From Pseudomonadota bacterium (GTDB taxonomy: Bacteria; Pseudomonadota; Alphaproteobacteria; Caulobacterales; Caulobacteraceae): a stretch of 15,868 bases of DNA. This document shows positions 1 through 7,432 of this stretch, one piece after another. The stretch lies in the NCBI GenBank assembly GCA_023416055.1, contig JAEZIH010000151.1:1-15868 (forward strand), given 5' to 3'. The stretch's first letter is position 1. Every line of letters begins with the position of its first letter. The notes below the pieces were generated by a model. That model ran no database searches and was not told where the DNA came from. It saw only the letters and a program-made list of their open reading frames with translations. A program made the position numbers and the translations under genes.

Positions 1-1
1 G

Positions 2-994
2 GTGGAGGTCGACGGACGGACGGTGGGAGTCGTGCGCATCGCTCTGTTCTCGCCCCAGACCCATCCGGCGGCCTGCGCCGCGGCCCTGGCGGAGCTGACA
101 CCTTCCGGCCAGCCGTGCGACGAGGACTGCCGGGACCGCCTCTGGTCGCGCGCGGCGGACCGGGTGACGGCCGACTTCTCGGAGCGGCTGAGGGCGCTCA
201 GGGCGGCGGGGGCGACGGCGCTGCTGGTGGACATCGCCGGCAACGGCGGCGGCACGGAGTGGGTCGAGGCCGTGGCCCGGACCCTGACGCCCCTGCCGTT
301 GCGCTCGGCCCGCATCGGCTTCGTGCGCCCCCCGCACTGGGCCGAGGCATTCGAGGCGGCCGAAGGTCGCCTGCGCGAGGCCGCCGTGGACCTGCCGGCC
401 GACGAACGGGCGCGACTTCTGCGCCATGCGGAGACCTATGCGGCGGCGCGAGCGGAGGCGGAGCAGCCCTGCGACGCCACCCCGCTTTGGGAGGGCCGGG
501 CCCTGGCCTGCGACTGGCTGGGCCGGACCGACCTGTTCAGCACCGGGCCCGAGGCCGAGCTGGATCCGACCATCCTCGGCAAGCCGTGGGCCTCGCTGGT
601 CTTCGAGCCGCTCGCGTTCGCCTTCGAGCCGGGCGTGTGGAACGGACCGCTGATGGTGCTGGTGGACGGGGGGAGCGCCTCGGCCAGCGAGCAGTTCGCG
701 GCCCTGCTGCAGGACAACAACGCCGCTGTGATCGTCGGCGCTCCCACCCGCGGATCGGGCTGCGGCCATACCCGTGGCGGCCTCGACGTCACGCTGCGGC
801 ACAGCGGGGCGACGCTGCGTCTGCCCGACTGCGCCCGCTTCCGCGCCGATGGCCGCAACGAGGTGTCGGGCGTCGACCCCGACGTGCTGATCGGCTTCCG
901 CGAGAATGACGGGCCGCGTCGTCGTTCCGAGCGGCTGGCGGCGGCCCTGCCGGCGGCGCTGGCGGCGGCCGAGCGGCAGGCCACGGCGCGCTAG
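2..994 (+). CDS. S41 family peptidase, C-terminal part (5' end outside window)
   Basis: The frame is open from the first bases, so the gene begins upstream and the GTG at position 2 is probably internal. Numbered from that codon, the S41 (C-terminal processing / tail-specific protease) core is visible: an LLVDIAGNGGG strand-loop at residues 75-84 and the nucleophile loop GGSASASEQFAALLQD at 223-238, followed by IVGAPTRGSG at 244-253. By alignment with Prc/CtpB-type enzymes, Ser227 is the nucleophile equivalent. The Lys that normally lies 25 residues later is Ser252 here, and the Gln four further on is His256. The enzyme may therefore use a different base or have a different role. Several Cys residues (24, 39, 43, 157, 170, 254, 277) would suit an exported protein, but any signal peptide lies outside the window. 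It ends tail to tail with the hydrolase on the other strand, sharing the tetranucleotide CTAG. The family is clear; substrate and activity are unknown. Confidence 0.85.
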   Translation: MEVDGRTVGVVRIALFSPQTHPAACAAALAELTPSGQPCDEDCRDRLWSRAADRVTADFSERLRALRAAGATALLVDIAGNGGGTEWVEAVARTLTPLPLRSARIGFVRPPHWAEAFEAAEGRLREAAVDLPADERARLLRHAETYAAARAEAEQPCDATPLWEGRALACDWLGRTDLFSTGPEAELDPTILGKPWASLVFEPLAFAFEPGVWNGPLMVLVDGGSASASEQFAALLQDNNAAVIVGAPTRGSGCGHTRGGLDVTLRHSGATLRLPDCARFRADGRNEVSGVDPDVLIGFRENDGPRRRSERLAAALPAALAAAERQATAR

Positions 995-1947
995 CGGTCG
1001 AGGCTGCGCAGGAACTCGAGCAGGAAGGCGTTCACCTCGTCCGGCCGTTCCTGCTGCAGCCAATGGCCGGCGTCGGGGACGACCTGCTGCAATCGAAGGT
1101 CGGAGACCCAGTCCTTCAGCGCCGCCTCGTCGCGTCCGGCGTAGAATCTGACGGGATCGCGCTCACCGACCATGAAGGCGGCGGGGACGCGGATGCGGGC
1201 GTCCTGCAGCCAGGCGGTCTGGGCCCAGTTGAGGTCGAGGCAGCGGTACCAGTCGAGCGGGGCGCGGAATCCGCCGGCCGCGAAGGCGGCGACGTATTCA
1301 GCGAAATGGGCCTGGCTCAGCCACGGCGGCAGGGGGACGTCGTCGGGCACGGACGAGATCAGGCTTTCGCCCGGTGCGAGGAAGCCGGTGGACGGGTGTT
1401 CGCTGGCGCCGTCGTAGGCGTGGAACATCTTGCGCAGGGCCGCGGCCGGATCGGCGTCGAACTCCGCATGGGCGTCGTCGGGCTGGAAACGGCGGATATA
1501 GAGGTCGCGGCCGCTGCGCTCGGCCATGACCGCCATGGCGGCGGTGGGCGGTCCCTTGGGCCGCCGCGGCTGGAAGGGCACCGACAGGCAGGCCACGGCG
1601 GTGAACAGGTCGGGGCGCATCAGGGCGCAATGCCAGGCGACGGCGGCGCCCCAGTCGTGACCGATGACGACGCAGCTGTCCTCGCCGAGGGCGCGGGTCA
1701 GATCGACGAGGTCGCCGACGAGATGCAGGATCGAATAGTTCCCGGATCCCTCGGGCCGCTCGCTTCCGCCGTAGCCGCGCATGTCCGGCGCGACGGCGTG
1801 GAAACCGGCCTCGGCCAGGGCCTCTATCTGGGCCCGCCAGCTGATCGACAGTTCCGGGAAGCCATGCACGAGCAGGACCAGCGGCCCCTCGCCGGCCTCC
1901 AGGATCTGCTGGGTCAGTCGATCGGTGCGGATGAGGCGCTGGCGCAT
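991..1947 (-). CDS. alpha/beta hydrolase, epoxide hydrolase-like
   Basis: This 318-residue soluble alpha/beta-hydrolase has the signature of epoxide hydrolases and haloalkane dehalogenases. The oxyanion motif HGFPE is at residues 28-32. The nucleophile elbow GHDWG is at 96-100, with Asp98 in place of the Ser used by esterases. The acid is Asp264 (GERDP) and the base His295 (DAGHW). Lid tyrosines that polarise an epoxide are plausible at Tyr150 (YIRRFQPD) and Tyr234 (APLDWYR), which favours epoxide hydrolase over dehalogenase. The ATG at 1947 gives the normal length; no strong Shine-Dalgarno is visible. It lies 37 nt downstream of engB on the same strand, so it may be the last gene of the rpmH operon. 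Its stop codon overlaps the convergent S41 gene. The natural substrate cannot be read from sequence. Confidence 0.85.
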   Translation of the reverse strand: MRQRLIRTDRLTQQILEAGEGPLVLLVHGFPELSISWRAQIEALAEAGFHAVAPDMRGYGGSERPEGSGNYSILHLVGDLVDLTRALGEDSCVVIGHDWGAAVAWHCALMRPDLFTAVACLSVPFQPRRPKGPPTAAMAVMAERSGRDLYIRRFQPDDAHAEFDADPAAALRKMFHAYDGASEHPSTGFLAPGESLISSVPDDVPLPPWLSQAHFAEYVAAFAAGGFRAPLDWYRCLDLNWAQTAWLQDARIRVPAAFMVGERDPVRFYAGRDEAALKDWVSDLRLQQVVPDAGHWLQQERPDEVNAFLLEFLRSLDR

Positions 1948-1984
1948 CCGGCGAGCGGACCACCGGCCGGGGCGGCTGGCAAGC

Positions 1985-2626
1985 CTAGAGCTCGACGCCC
2001 GTGGTGCGCATGATCTCGGCGCGCAGTTCGGGCAGGCCGTCGCCCTTTTCGGCCGAAGTCAGGGCCACGGCCGGATAGGCGGCCGGGCGCTTGGCGATGG
2101 CCTTGAGGGTGGCGGCGACCATCTTGTCGCCCTCGCCCTTCTTTAGCTTGTCGGCCTTGGTGAGCACGATCTGGTAGCTGACGGCGGCGAGGTCGAGGGC
2201 GTCGAGCGCTTCGTCGTCGACCTTCTTCAGGCCGTGCCGGGCGTCGATCAGCAGGTAGACGCGCTTCAGCGTCACCCGCCCGCGCAGGTAGTCGCGGCCG
2301 AGGTCCTGGAACTTCTTCACCGTGGCCTTGGACGCCTTGGCCCAGCCGTAGCCGGGCAGGTCGACCAGCCGCATCCGGCCGTCGAGGTCGAAGAAGTTGA
2401 CCTCGCGCGTGCGCCCCGGCTCGTTCGAGGCGCGGGCCAGCTTGTGCATGCCGACCAGGCCGTTGATCAGGCTGGACTTGCCGACGTTGGACCGGCCGGC
2501 GAAGGCGATCTCGGGCAGGTCCGGCTCGGGCAGCTGCTCGATCTTGGCGCACCCCAGGACGAAGGTCGCCGGACGCGCGAACAGGATGCGCGCCTGCTCC
2601 AGCTCCTCGGGGGTGAAGTCGTCCAC
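1985..2626 (-). CDS. engB: ribosome biogenesis GTP-binding protein EngB (YihA/YsxC)
   Basis: This is a TRAFAC-class small GTPase of 213 residues, the usual size for EngB/YsxC, which acts in assembly of the large ribosomal subunit. All G motifs are visible: G1 GRSNVGKS at 44-51, the G2 Thr at 73 in [10 protein letters not shown]3 DLPGYGWA at 89-96, G4 TKAD at 156-159 and G5 SAEKG at 191-195. The start is GTG at 2626-2624, placed directly after the yidC TAG with no spacing and in the same frame. A GAAGG in the last yidC codons is a reasonable ribosome binding site. The position after yidC in the rpmH-rnpA-yidC run is a common proteobacterial arrangement and supports cotranscription. Confidence 0.95.
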   Translation of the reverse strand: MDDFTPEELEQARILFARPATFVLGCAKIEQLPEPDLPEIAFAGRSNVGKSSLINGLVGMHKLARASNEPGRTREVNFFDLDGRMRLVDLPGYGWAKASKATVKKFQDLGRDYLRGRVTLKRVYLLIDARHGLKKVDDEALDALDLAAVSYQIVLTKADKLKKGEGDKMVAATLKAIAKRPAAYPAVALTSAEKGDGLPELRAEIMRTTGVEL

Positions 2627-4429
2627 CTAGGCCTTCGCCTTCATGCGCGCGAAGAAGGTGTCGATCGGGTTCTCGGCCTTCAGGCGGTGCATGATGATGT
2701 ACTGCTGGAAGATGGTCAGGATGTTCGACCAGGCCCAGTAGATCAGCAGGCCGGCCGGGAACATGGCCATGATGAAGGTGAAGGCGATCGGCATCAGCTG
2801 GAAGATGCGGCGCTGCATCGGGTCGGGCGCCTGGGGGCTCATCGACATCTGGAGCCACATGGTCAGGCCGTAGAAGATGGCCAGCACGCTGAGCGAGAAG
2901 GTGCCGCCCAGCAGGCCGCCGACCAGGGGCGCGGAGGAGGGATCCCAGGGCAGCAGGCCGAACAGGTTCCAGATGGTCGTCGGATCGGGCGCCGAGAGGT
3001 CCTGGATCCAGCCGAAGAAGGGCTGGTGACGCATCTCGATGGTCACGAACAGCATCTTGTAGACGGCGTAGAAGACCGGGATCTGCAGCAGCAGCGGCAG
3101 GCAGCCGGCGAGCGGGTTGATCTTCTCCCTCTGATAGAGGGCCATGATCTCCTGCTGCTGCTTCTGCGGCTCGTCGGGATGCTTCTTCTTGATCTCCTCC
3201 ATCTTGGGCTGGAGGTTCCGCATCTTCGACATGCTCTCGTAGCTCTTGTTGGCGAGCGGGAACATGATCAGGCGGACCACGAGGGTCAGGGCCAGGATGG
3301 CCAGGCCGAAGTTGCCCAGGATGCCGTAGAAGAATTCGATCAGCCAGAAGATCGGCCGGGTCAGGAAGAACAGAAAGCCCCAATCGATGGCGTAGACGAA
3401 GCGCGGCAGATCCAGCGACTCCTCATAGCCCGAGAGGATCTGGTTGCGCTTCGCGCCGGCGAACAGGCGGCGGGTCTCGGTGATCTGGGTGTTGGGCTGC
3501 ACCGTGTGGCTCTCGCCCAGCATGCCGGCGACGTGCATGCGGTCGGCCGGCTGGCCCGGCCCGGCGACGCGGAACTCGGCCTCGATGCGCTCGTCCTGCG
3601 GGGGGATCAGCGCGGCCAGCCAGTACTTGTCGGTGATGCCAAGCCAGCCGCCGGTCGACTCATGCTCGTCGGCGGACTTCTCCTTGGACCACTTGCCGTA
3701 CTTCAGCTGGGTGGTGGAGTAGGACTTGCCGTCGCCGAAGGTGCCGATGGCGCCCTCGTGCAGGACCTGGTTGCGGCCGAGGGTCGAGGGCACGCCCTGG
3801 CGCAGGACGGTGGCCGCCGGGGTCAGGGTCACCGGCTGGGTGCTGAAGTTGGCGACCGTGTCGGTCACCGTGAACATGTACTGCTCGTCGATGCTGACCT
3901 GGCGCGTGAAGCGCAGGCCGGCGCCGTTGTCCCAGGTCAGGACCACGGGCGTCGTGGGGGTCAGTTCGGAGCCCTGGGTCAGTTGCCAGGGAGTGTTCGG
4001 TCCGGGCACGCCGCCGGGGATGTTGGGGCCGGTCCAGCCGAACTGGGCGTAGAAGGCGTGCTTCATGCCGGCGGGCCGGAACAGCTCCACCGCCGACGAG
4101 TCGGCGGCCATGGTTTCGCGGTAGTTGGTCAGGAACAGGTCGTCGATGCGGCCGCCGGTCAGCGACATCGAGCCGGTCAGGGTGCCGGTGCGGATCGGCA
4201 CGCGGGCACCGTTGGCGGCCAGCGCCGTGCTGCGGTCCTCGGTGAACACCGCCGCGCTGGGCGAGGGCGAGGTCACCGGAGCCGTCGTCTGCTCCGCCGC
4301 AGCCGCCTGCTGGGCCTCGCGCCGCTTCTGCGTCTGCGGCTCCATGACGAAGACGCTGTAGGCCAGCAGCATGAGGGTCGCGATCACGACGAAGACGATC
4401 GTGTTGCGGCTGTTGTTCTGGGGGGGCAT
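2627..4429 (-). CDS. yidC: membrane protein insertase YidC
   Basis: At 600 residues this is a full-length Gram-negative YidC, which inserts and folds inner-membrane proteins with or without SecYEG. The N-terminal membrane anchor covers about residues 9-29. It is followed by an Ala/Pro/Thr-rich linker and the large periplasmic domain (about 65-340). The conserved Oxa1/YidC core is residues 350-580. It includes the membrane helix with the hydrophilic-groove Arg386 (LVVRLIMFPL), the cytoplasmic coiled hairpin (about 395-437, MRNLQPKMEEIKKKHPDEPQ), NPLAGCLPLLLQIPVFYAVY at 438-457, and the last helices (about 545-580). The C-terminus is short and basic. The ATG at 4429 lies 4 nt after the rnpA stop codon, so the two are probably translationally coupled. 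yidD, often found between rnpA and yidC, is absent. Confidence 0.97.
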   Translation of the reverse strand: MPPQNNSRNTIVFVVIATLMLLAYSVFVMEPQTQKRREAQQAAAAEQTTAPVTSPSPSAAVFTEDRSTALAANGARVPIRTGTLTGSMSLTGGRIDDLFLTNYRETMAADSSAVELFRPAGMKHAFYAQFGWTGPNIPGGVPGPNTPWQLTQGSELTPTTPVVLTWDNGAGLRFTRQVSIDEQYMFTVTDTVANFSTQPVTLTPAATVLRQGVPSTLGRNQVLHEGAIGTFGDGKSYSTTQLKYGKWSKEKSADEHESTGGWLGITDKYWLAALIPPQDERIEAEFRVAGPGQPADRMHVAGMLGESHTVQPNTQITETRRLFAGAKRNQILSGYEESLDLPRFVYAIDWGFLFFLTRPIFWLIEFFYGILGNFGLAILALTLVVRLIMFPLANKSYESMSKMRNLQPKMEEIKKKHPDEPQKQQQEIMALYQREKINPLAGCLPLLLQIPVFYAVYKMLFVTIEMRHQPFFGWIQDLSAPDPTTIWNLFGLLPWDPSSAPLVGGLLGGTFSLSVLAIFYGLTMWLQMSMSPQAPDPMQRRIFQLMPIAFTFIMAMFPAGLLIYWAWSNILTIFQQYIIMHRLKAENPIDTFFARMKAKA

Positions 4430-4433
4430 GGAG

Positions 4434-4838
4434 TCAGGAATCCTGGCCGGCGGGCAGGTTGGAGGCAGGGCGCGCGACGTGAGGCGCCGGTCGCGGGGTC
4501 GCGAGCCTTGTAAGCGCCGATTTCACATCGTCAAGCAAACGGGACCAGGCGCGGTCCGCCGTGCCCATGCGGGCGATGAAGACATAGTCGCTGCCGGGGA
4601 CGGCGAACTCGGGCGCCAGCAGCCGGGCGGCCTCGCGCAGGCGGCGCTTGGCCCGGTTGCGCACCACGGCGCCGCCGATCTTGCGGGTGGCGGTGAAGCC
4701 CAGGCGCACGACGGGGTCGCCGTCGGCGCGGTCGAGGCGCTGGATGACCACGGCGCCGCGGGCCTCTGAAAAGCCTTTCGCGGCCGCCAGAAACTGGGGC
4801 CGCGACTTCAGGCGTTCGATTTTGAACGGTTCGGCCAT
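4434..4838 (-). CDS. rnpA: ribonuclease P protein component
   Basis: This 134-residue basic protein is the RNase P protein subunit, which helps the catalytic RNA bind pre-tRNA 5' leaders. It begins with IERLKSRPQFLAAA, the usual N-terminal helix, continues with RLGFTATRKIGGAVVRNRAK at 45-64, and carries the RNR signature in VVRNRAKRRLREA (58-70). The C-terminal 25 residues (Pro/Ala-rich) extend past the conserved fold. The start ATG at 4838 lies 24 nt downstream of the rpmH stop, the classical rpmH-rnpA pairing. The ribosome binding site region is a perfect 16-nt palindrome (4839-4854) touching the start codon, which could restrain translation relative to rpmH. Confidence 0.96.
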   Translation of the reverse strand: MAEPFKIERLKSRPQFLAAAKGFSEARGAVVIQRLDRADGDPVVRLGFTATRKIGGAVVRNRAKRRLREAARLLAPEFAVPGSDYVFIARMGTADRAWSRLLDDVKSALTRLATPRPAPHVARPASNLPAGQDS

Positions 4839-4854
4839 GCGCCTGCGCAGGCGC
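4839..4854 (-). repeat. 16-nt perfect palindrome at the rnpA translation start
   Basis: The 16 bases gcgcctgcgcaggcgc read the same on both strands. In the mRNA they can form a 6-bp stem (GCGCCT/AGGCGC) with a GCGC loop. The 3' arm contains the only AGG-like ribosome binding element for rnpA and ends exactly at its ATG. The element lies in the 24-nt gap between rpmH and rnpA, so it could lower rnpA translation or act as a processing site. The symmetry is certain; the function is inference. Confidence 0.7.
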
Positions 4855-4862
4855 CGGACGAC

Positions 4863-4997
4863 TTAGGCCGTCAGGCGCTTGCGGCCCTTGGCGCGACGAC
4901 GCGCAACGATCTTCTGTCCGTTCTTGGTGGCCATCCGCGAACGGAAGCCGTGACGGCGCTTGCGCACGAGTCGCGACGGCTGATAGGTCCGCTTCAC
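4863..4997 (-). CDS. rpmH: 50S ribosomal protein L34
   Basis: Direct translation of the minus strand gives a 44-residue, strongly basic protein starting [20 protein letters not shown] and ending in GRKRLTA, the textbook L34 length and sequence. The start codon is GTG (4997-4995). GAGGAG lies 7 nt upstream and fixes the start; the stop is TAA at 4865-4863. It is the first gene of the rpmH-rnpA-yidC-engB operon, read from the promoter at 5063-5091, with a leader of roughly 60 nt. The use of GTG instead of ATG for a highly expressed ribosomal protein is mildly unusual. Confidence 0.97.
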   Translation of the reverse strand: MKRTYQPSRLVRKRRHGFRSRMATKNGQKIVARRRAKGRKRLTA

Positions 4998-5062
4998 GGT
5001 CGGCTCCTCGGATTGAAGTTCAGTACGGGCGACGGAAAGTGGTCCGTCGCGGGAAGGGCGGG

Positions 5063-5091
5063 CGTATAAGCGGGGATGCCCGTGGTGTCAA
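5063..5091 (-). promoter_or_regulatory. sigma70-type promoter of the rpmH operon
   Basis: On the minus strand a perfect TTGACA -35 element (5091-5086) is followed by a 17-nt spacer and a TATACG -10 element (5068-5063, four of six matches to consensus). Transcription would start near 5055 and give a leader of about 60 nt before the rpmH GTG. The -35 box lies only about 26 nt from the divergent TVP38-family gene, so the two transcription units share a very short regulatory region. Confidence 0.72.
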
Positions 5092-5117
5092 CGCCGTGAG
5101 GCGTCAGCGGAGTGACG

Positions 5118-5840
5118 ATGCGCCGGGTGAAACGCTTCCTGCCCCTCATCGCCGTGGGATGCGTGGTCATCCTCATATTCGCCATGGGCTGGAATCGCTA
5201 CCTGTCGCTCGACACCCTGCGTGAGCATGGCCAGGCCTTCCGCGACTTCACCGCCGCCAACTATGTGGTCAGCCTGCTGCTGCTGATGCTGCTGTTCGCG
5301 ACGCTGACGGCCAGCGTGGTGCCGGGCGTCTTCTTCGTCACCATCACCGCCGGCTATCTGTTCGGCCCGTGGGTCGGCGGGGTGGCCACCTCCTTCGCGG
5401 CCACGGCCGGGGCGCTGGTCGTGTACGGCGTGGCCCGGACGGCGCTGGGCGACGCCCTGAGGCGCAAGGCCGAGCGCGACGCCGGCCTGATGCAGAAGGT
5501 CTGCGACGCCATCGACCGCGACACCTTCTGGTACGTGCTGGCCTCGCGGCTGGCGGTGGTGGTGCCCTTCCACATGATCAATGTCGCGGCCGGGCTGATG
5601 GCGGTGCGTCTGGGGCCCTACAGCCTCGCCACGGTGATCGGCCTGCTGCCGGCGCACACCATCTACTGCTGGATCGGAGCGCGGCTGAACGCCCTGCTGG
5701 CCGAGGACCCGAACCCCGACTTCCAGGCCCTGTTCGCCCGCTTCTGGGCTCCAATGACCGGCGTCTTCGTCCTGGCGGTGGTGCTGCCCTTCGCCATGAA
5801 GGGGTTGCAGGCCGCGCTGCGGAAGCGGGCCGGGGCATGA
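5118..5840 (+). CDS. TVP38/TMEM64 (DedA/VTT-domain) family membrane protein
   Basis: A membrane protein of 240 residues. An N-terminal helix (about residues 6-25) precedes the VTT/SNARE-associated domain. Its first re-entrant half contains SVVPGVFFVTITAGYLFGPW, followed by a Gly/Ala-rich helix (GGVATSFAATAGALVVYGVA). The second half has SRLAVVVPFHMINVAAGLM, matching the R-x(4,6)-PF-x3-N-x2-AG pattern of TVP38/DedA proteins. A last helix lies near residues 210-230. Relatives are implicated in lipid flipping/scrambling and envelope homeostasis, but this protein's substrate is not evident. I chose the ATG at 5118 because GGAG lies 5 nt upstream; a GTG two codons earlier (5112) is also possible. 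It is divergent from rpmH and 40 nt upstream of the histidine kinase, so those two may be cotranscribed. Confidence 0.88.
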   Translation: MRRVKRFLPLIAVGCVVILIFAMGWNRYLSLDTLREHGQAFRDFTAANYVVSLLLLMLLFATLTASVVPGVFFVTITAGYLFGPWVGGVATSFAATAGALVVYGVARTALGDALRRKAERDAGLMQKVCDAIDRDTFWYVLASRLAVVVPFHMINVAAGLMAVRLGPYSLATVIGLLPAHTIYCWIGARLNALLAEDPNPDFQALFARFWAPMTGVFVLAVVLPFAMKGLQAALRKRAGA

Positions 5841-5880
5841 GAGAGGCAGCGAATGGCCCAAGCTTTGCGTTAGGGGGAGC

Positions 5881-7338
5881 ATGAGCGAGGCGCGGCCCCT
5901 GCTGGACGGAGTCGGACGGCGCATCCTGCCCGAGGGCTGGCGCGACCGCCTGCGCTTCCACGCGCCCGACGCCCTGGCGTGGCGACTGCTGCTGCTGACC
6001 TTCGCCTTCACCGCCGCGGTGGAGGTGCTGATCGTGGCCCCCAGCGCCGCGAACTTCCACGAGCGCTGGCTGCTGGACCGGCTGCAGTCGGCCGAGCTGG
6101 CCTCGGTCGGCGTCGAGGCCTTGCCCTACTCGGCGGTCGAGGACGAGACCGCCGAACAGCTCCTGGCCATCGGCGGGGTGCAGGCGGTGGTGGTCGGCGA
6201 CCAGGGCGTGCGGCGGCTGCTGCTGCAGGCTCCCAACCTGCCGCGCGCGCCGGAGCTGATCGATCTGAGGCGCGACAGGCCCGTAGGCCGGCTGGTGGAC
6301 CCGTGGCGCACCCTGTTCGGCCACCCTGATCGTTCGATCCGGGTGCAGGCGCGGCCGCGTTACCGTTCGGGCGACTTCATCGAGGTTCTCGCCCCGGCGG
6401 AGCCGCTGAAGGGCGAACTGCGCACCTTCCTGCTCAACAGCCTGCTGGTCTCCCTGCTGCTGTCGCTGGCCGCCGGGGCGCTGCTGTACGGCGGCCTGGC
6501 CTATCTGGTGCTGCAGCCGCTGCGGCGCGTGACCCGGTCGATCGAACGCTTCGCGGAGGATCCCGACGCCGAGGGCGATCCGCCCAGCGACCGCCAGGAC
6601 GAGATCGGCAGGGTCGAGCGCGAACTGGCCCGGATGCAGGCCGAGGTGCGGCAGTCGCTGCGCTCGCGCGCCCGGCTGGTGGCGCTGGGCGAGGCGGTGG
6701 CCAAGATCAATCACGACCTGCGCAACATGCTGACCTCGGCCCAGATCGCGTCGGAGCGCCTGGCCGATTCCCCCGACCCGCAGGTGGCCAAGGCCCTGCC
6801 GCGGCTGGAGCGGGCGCTCGGCCGGGCCGCAGCCCTGTCCCGCAACGTGCTCGAGTATGGCCGCAGCGAGGAGCCGGAGCCGCAGCGCGCGCGCTTCGCT
6901 CTCGGGCCCGCCGTGGTCGCCGCCGCCGAGGACGCCGGCCTGTCCGACGAGGGGGTTAGGCTGACCAAGTCGATTCCGGCCCGCCTCACCGTCCACGCCG
7001 ACCCGGACCAGCTGCACCGGGTGCTGGTCAATCTGATGCGCAACGCCCGTCAGGCGATCGAGGGGGACCCCGCCCGGGTCGGTCGGCCCGGCGTGGTGAA
7101 GGTCAGCGCGACGCATGAAGGCGGCGAGGCGGTGCTGCGCATCGCCGACGACGGACCGGGCATTCCGCCGCGGCTGTCAGACCAGCTGTTCGAGCCCTTC
7201 GTCAGCGGCCGCAGCTCTGACGGCACCGGGCTGGGCCTGACTATCTCGCGCGAACTGGCCGTCCGTCACGGCGGCGACCTTGTGCTGGTCGAGACCGGTC
7301 CGGGGGGGACGACCTTCGAGTTGCGCCTGCCGGACTGA
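5881..7338 (+). CDS. membrane sensor histidine kinase (HAMP-HisKA-HATPase)
   Basis: The protein has 485 residues. Membrane helices lie at about 32-53 and 183-211 and enclose a periplasmic sensor region of about 130 residues with no recognisable motif. A HAMP-like linker (about 210-262) follows. The dimerisation/phosphorylation helix carries NHDLRN with His278. The ATPase domain shows N-box NLMRNARQAI (Asn388), G1 DDGPGIP (423-429), F-box FEPF (437-440) and G2 GTGLGLTIS (448-456). It should autophosphorylate His278 in response to an envelope signal and pass phosphate to a response regulator, but none is encoded nearby, so the partner is unknown. A purine-rich AGGGGGAGC stretch immediately before the ATG at 5881 supports the start, though its spacing is short. 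Confidence 0.93.
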   Translation: MSEARPLLDGVGRRILPEGWRDRLRFHAPDALAWRLLLLTFAFTAAVEVLIVAPSAANFHERWLLDRLQSAELASVGVEALPYSAVEDETAEQLLAIGGVQAVVVGDQGVRRLLLQAPNLPRAPELIDLRRDRPVGRLVDPWRTLFGHPDRSIRVQARPRYRSGDFIEVLAPAEPLKGELRTFLLNSLLVSLLLSLAAGALLYGGLAYLVLQPLRRVTRSIERFAEDPDAEGDPPSDRQDEIGRVERELARMQAEVRQSLRSRARLVALGEAVAKINHDLRNMLTSAQIASERLADSPDPQVAKALPRLERALGRAAALSRNVLEYGRSEEPEPQRARFALGPAVVAAAEDAGLSDEGVRLTKSIPARLTVHADPDQLHRVLVNLMRNARQAIEGDPARVGRPGVVKVSATHEGGEAVLRIADDGPGIPPRLSDQLFEPFVSGRSSDGTGLGLTISRELAVRHGGDLVLVETGPGGTTFELRLPD

Positions 7339-7432
7339 CGGCGCCAAATGCGCTGATCGGCGTTATGCGTGCGAGACCGCCGCGAAACGGCCAAGCTTGA
7401 GAGCGAGGTCTTTGACCGAAGGAGCCCTGACC

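Noticed and set aside
1914..3383. 489-codon minus-strand frame across yidC and engB
   Set aside because: Frame-shifted shadow of the two genes, Arg/Pro-rich with no motifs.
2234..4513. 759-codon plus-strand open frame opposite yidC and engB
   Set aside because: It is antisense to two unmistakable genes, has low-complexity Gly/Val/Asp/His composition and no domain; an expected by-product of high GC content.
4994..5185. 63-codon minus-strand frame upstream of rpmH
   Set aside because: It covers the rpmH promoter and leader and overlaps the divergent membrane-protein gene; no coding character.
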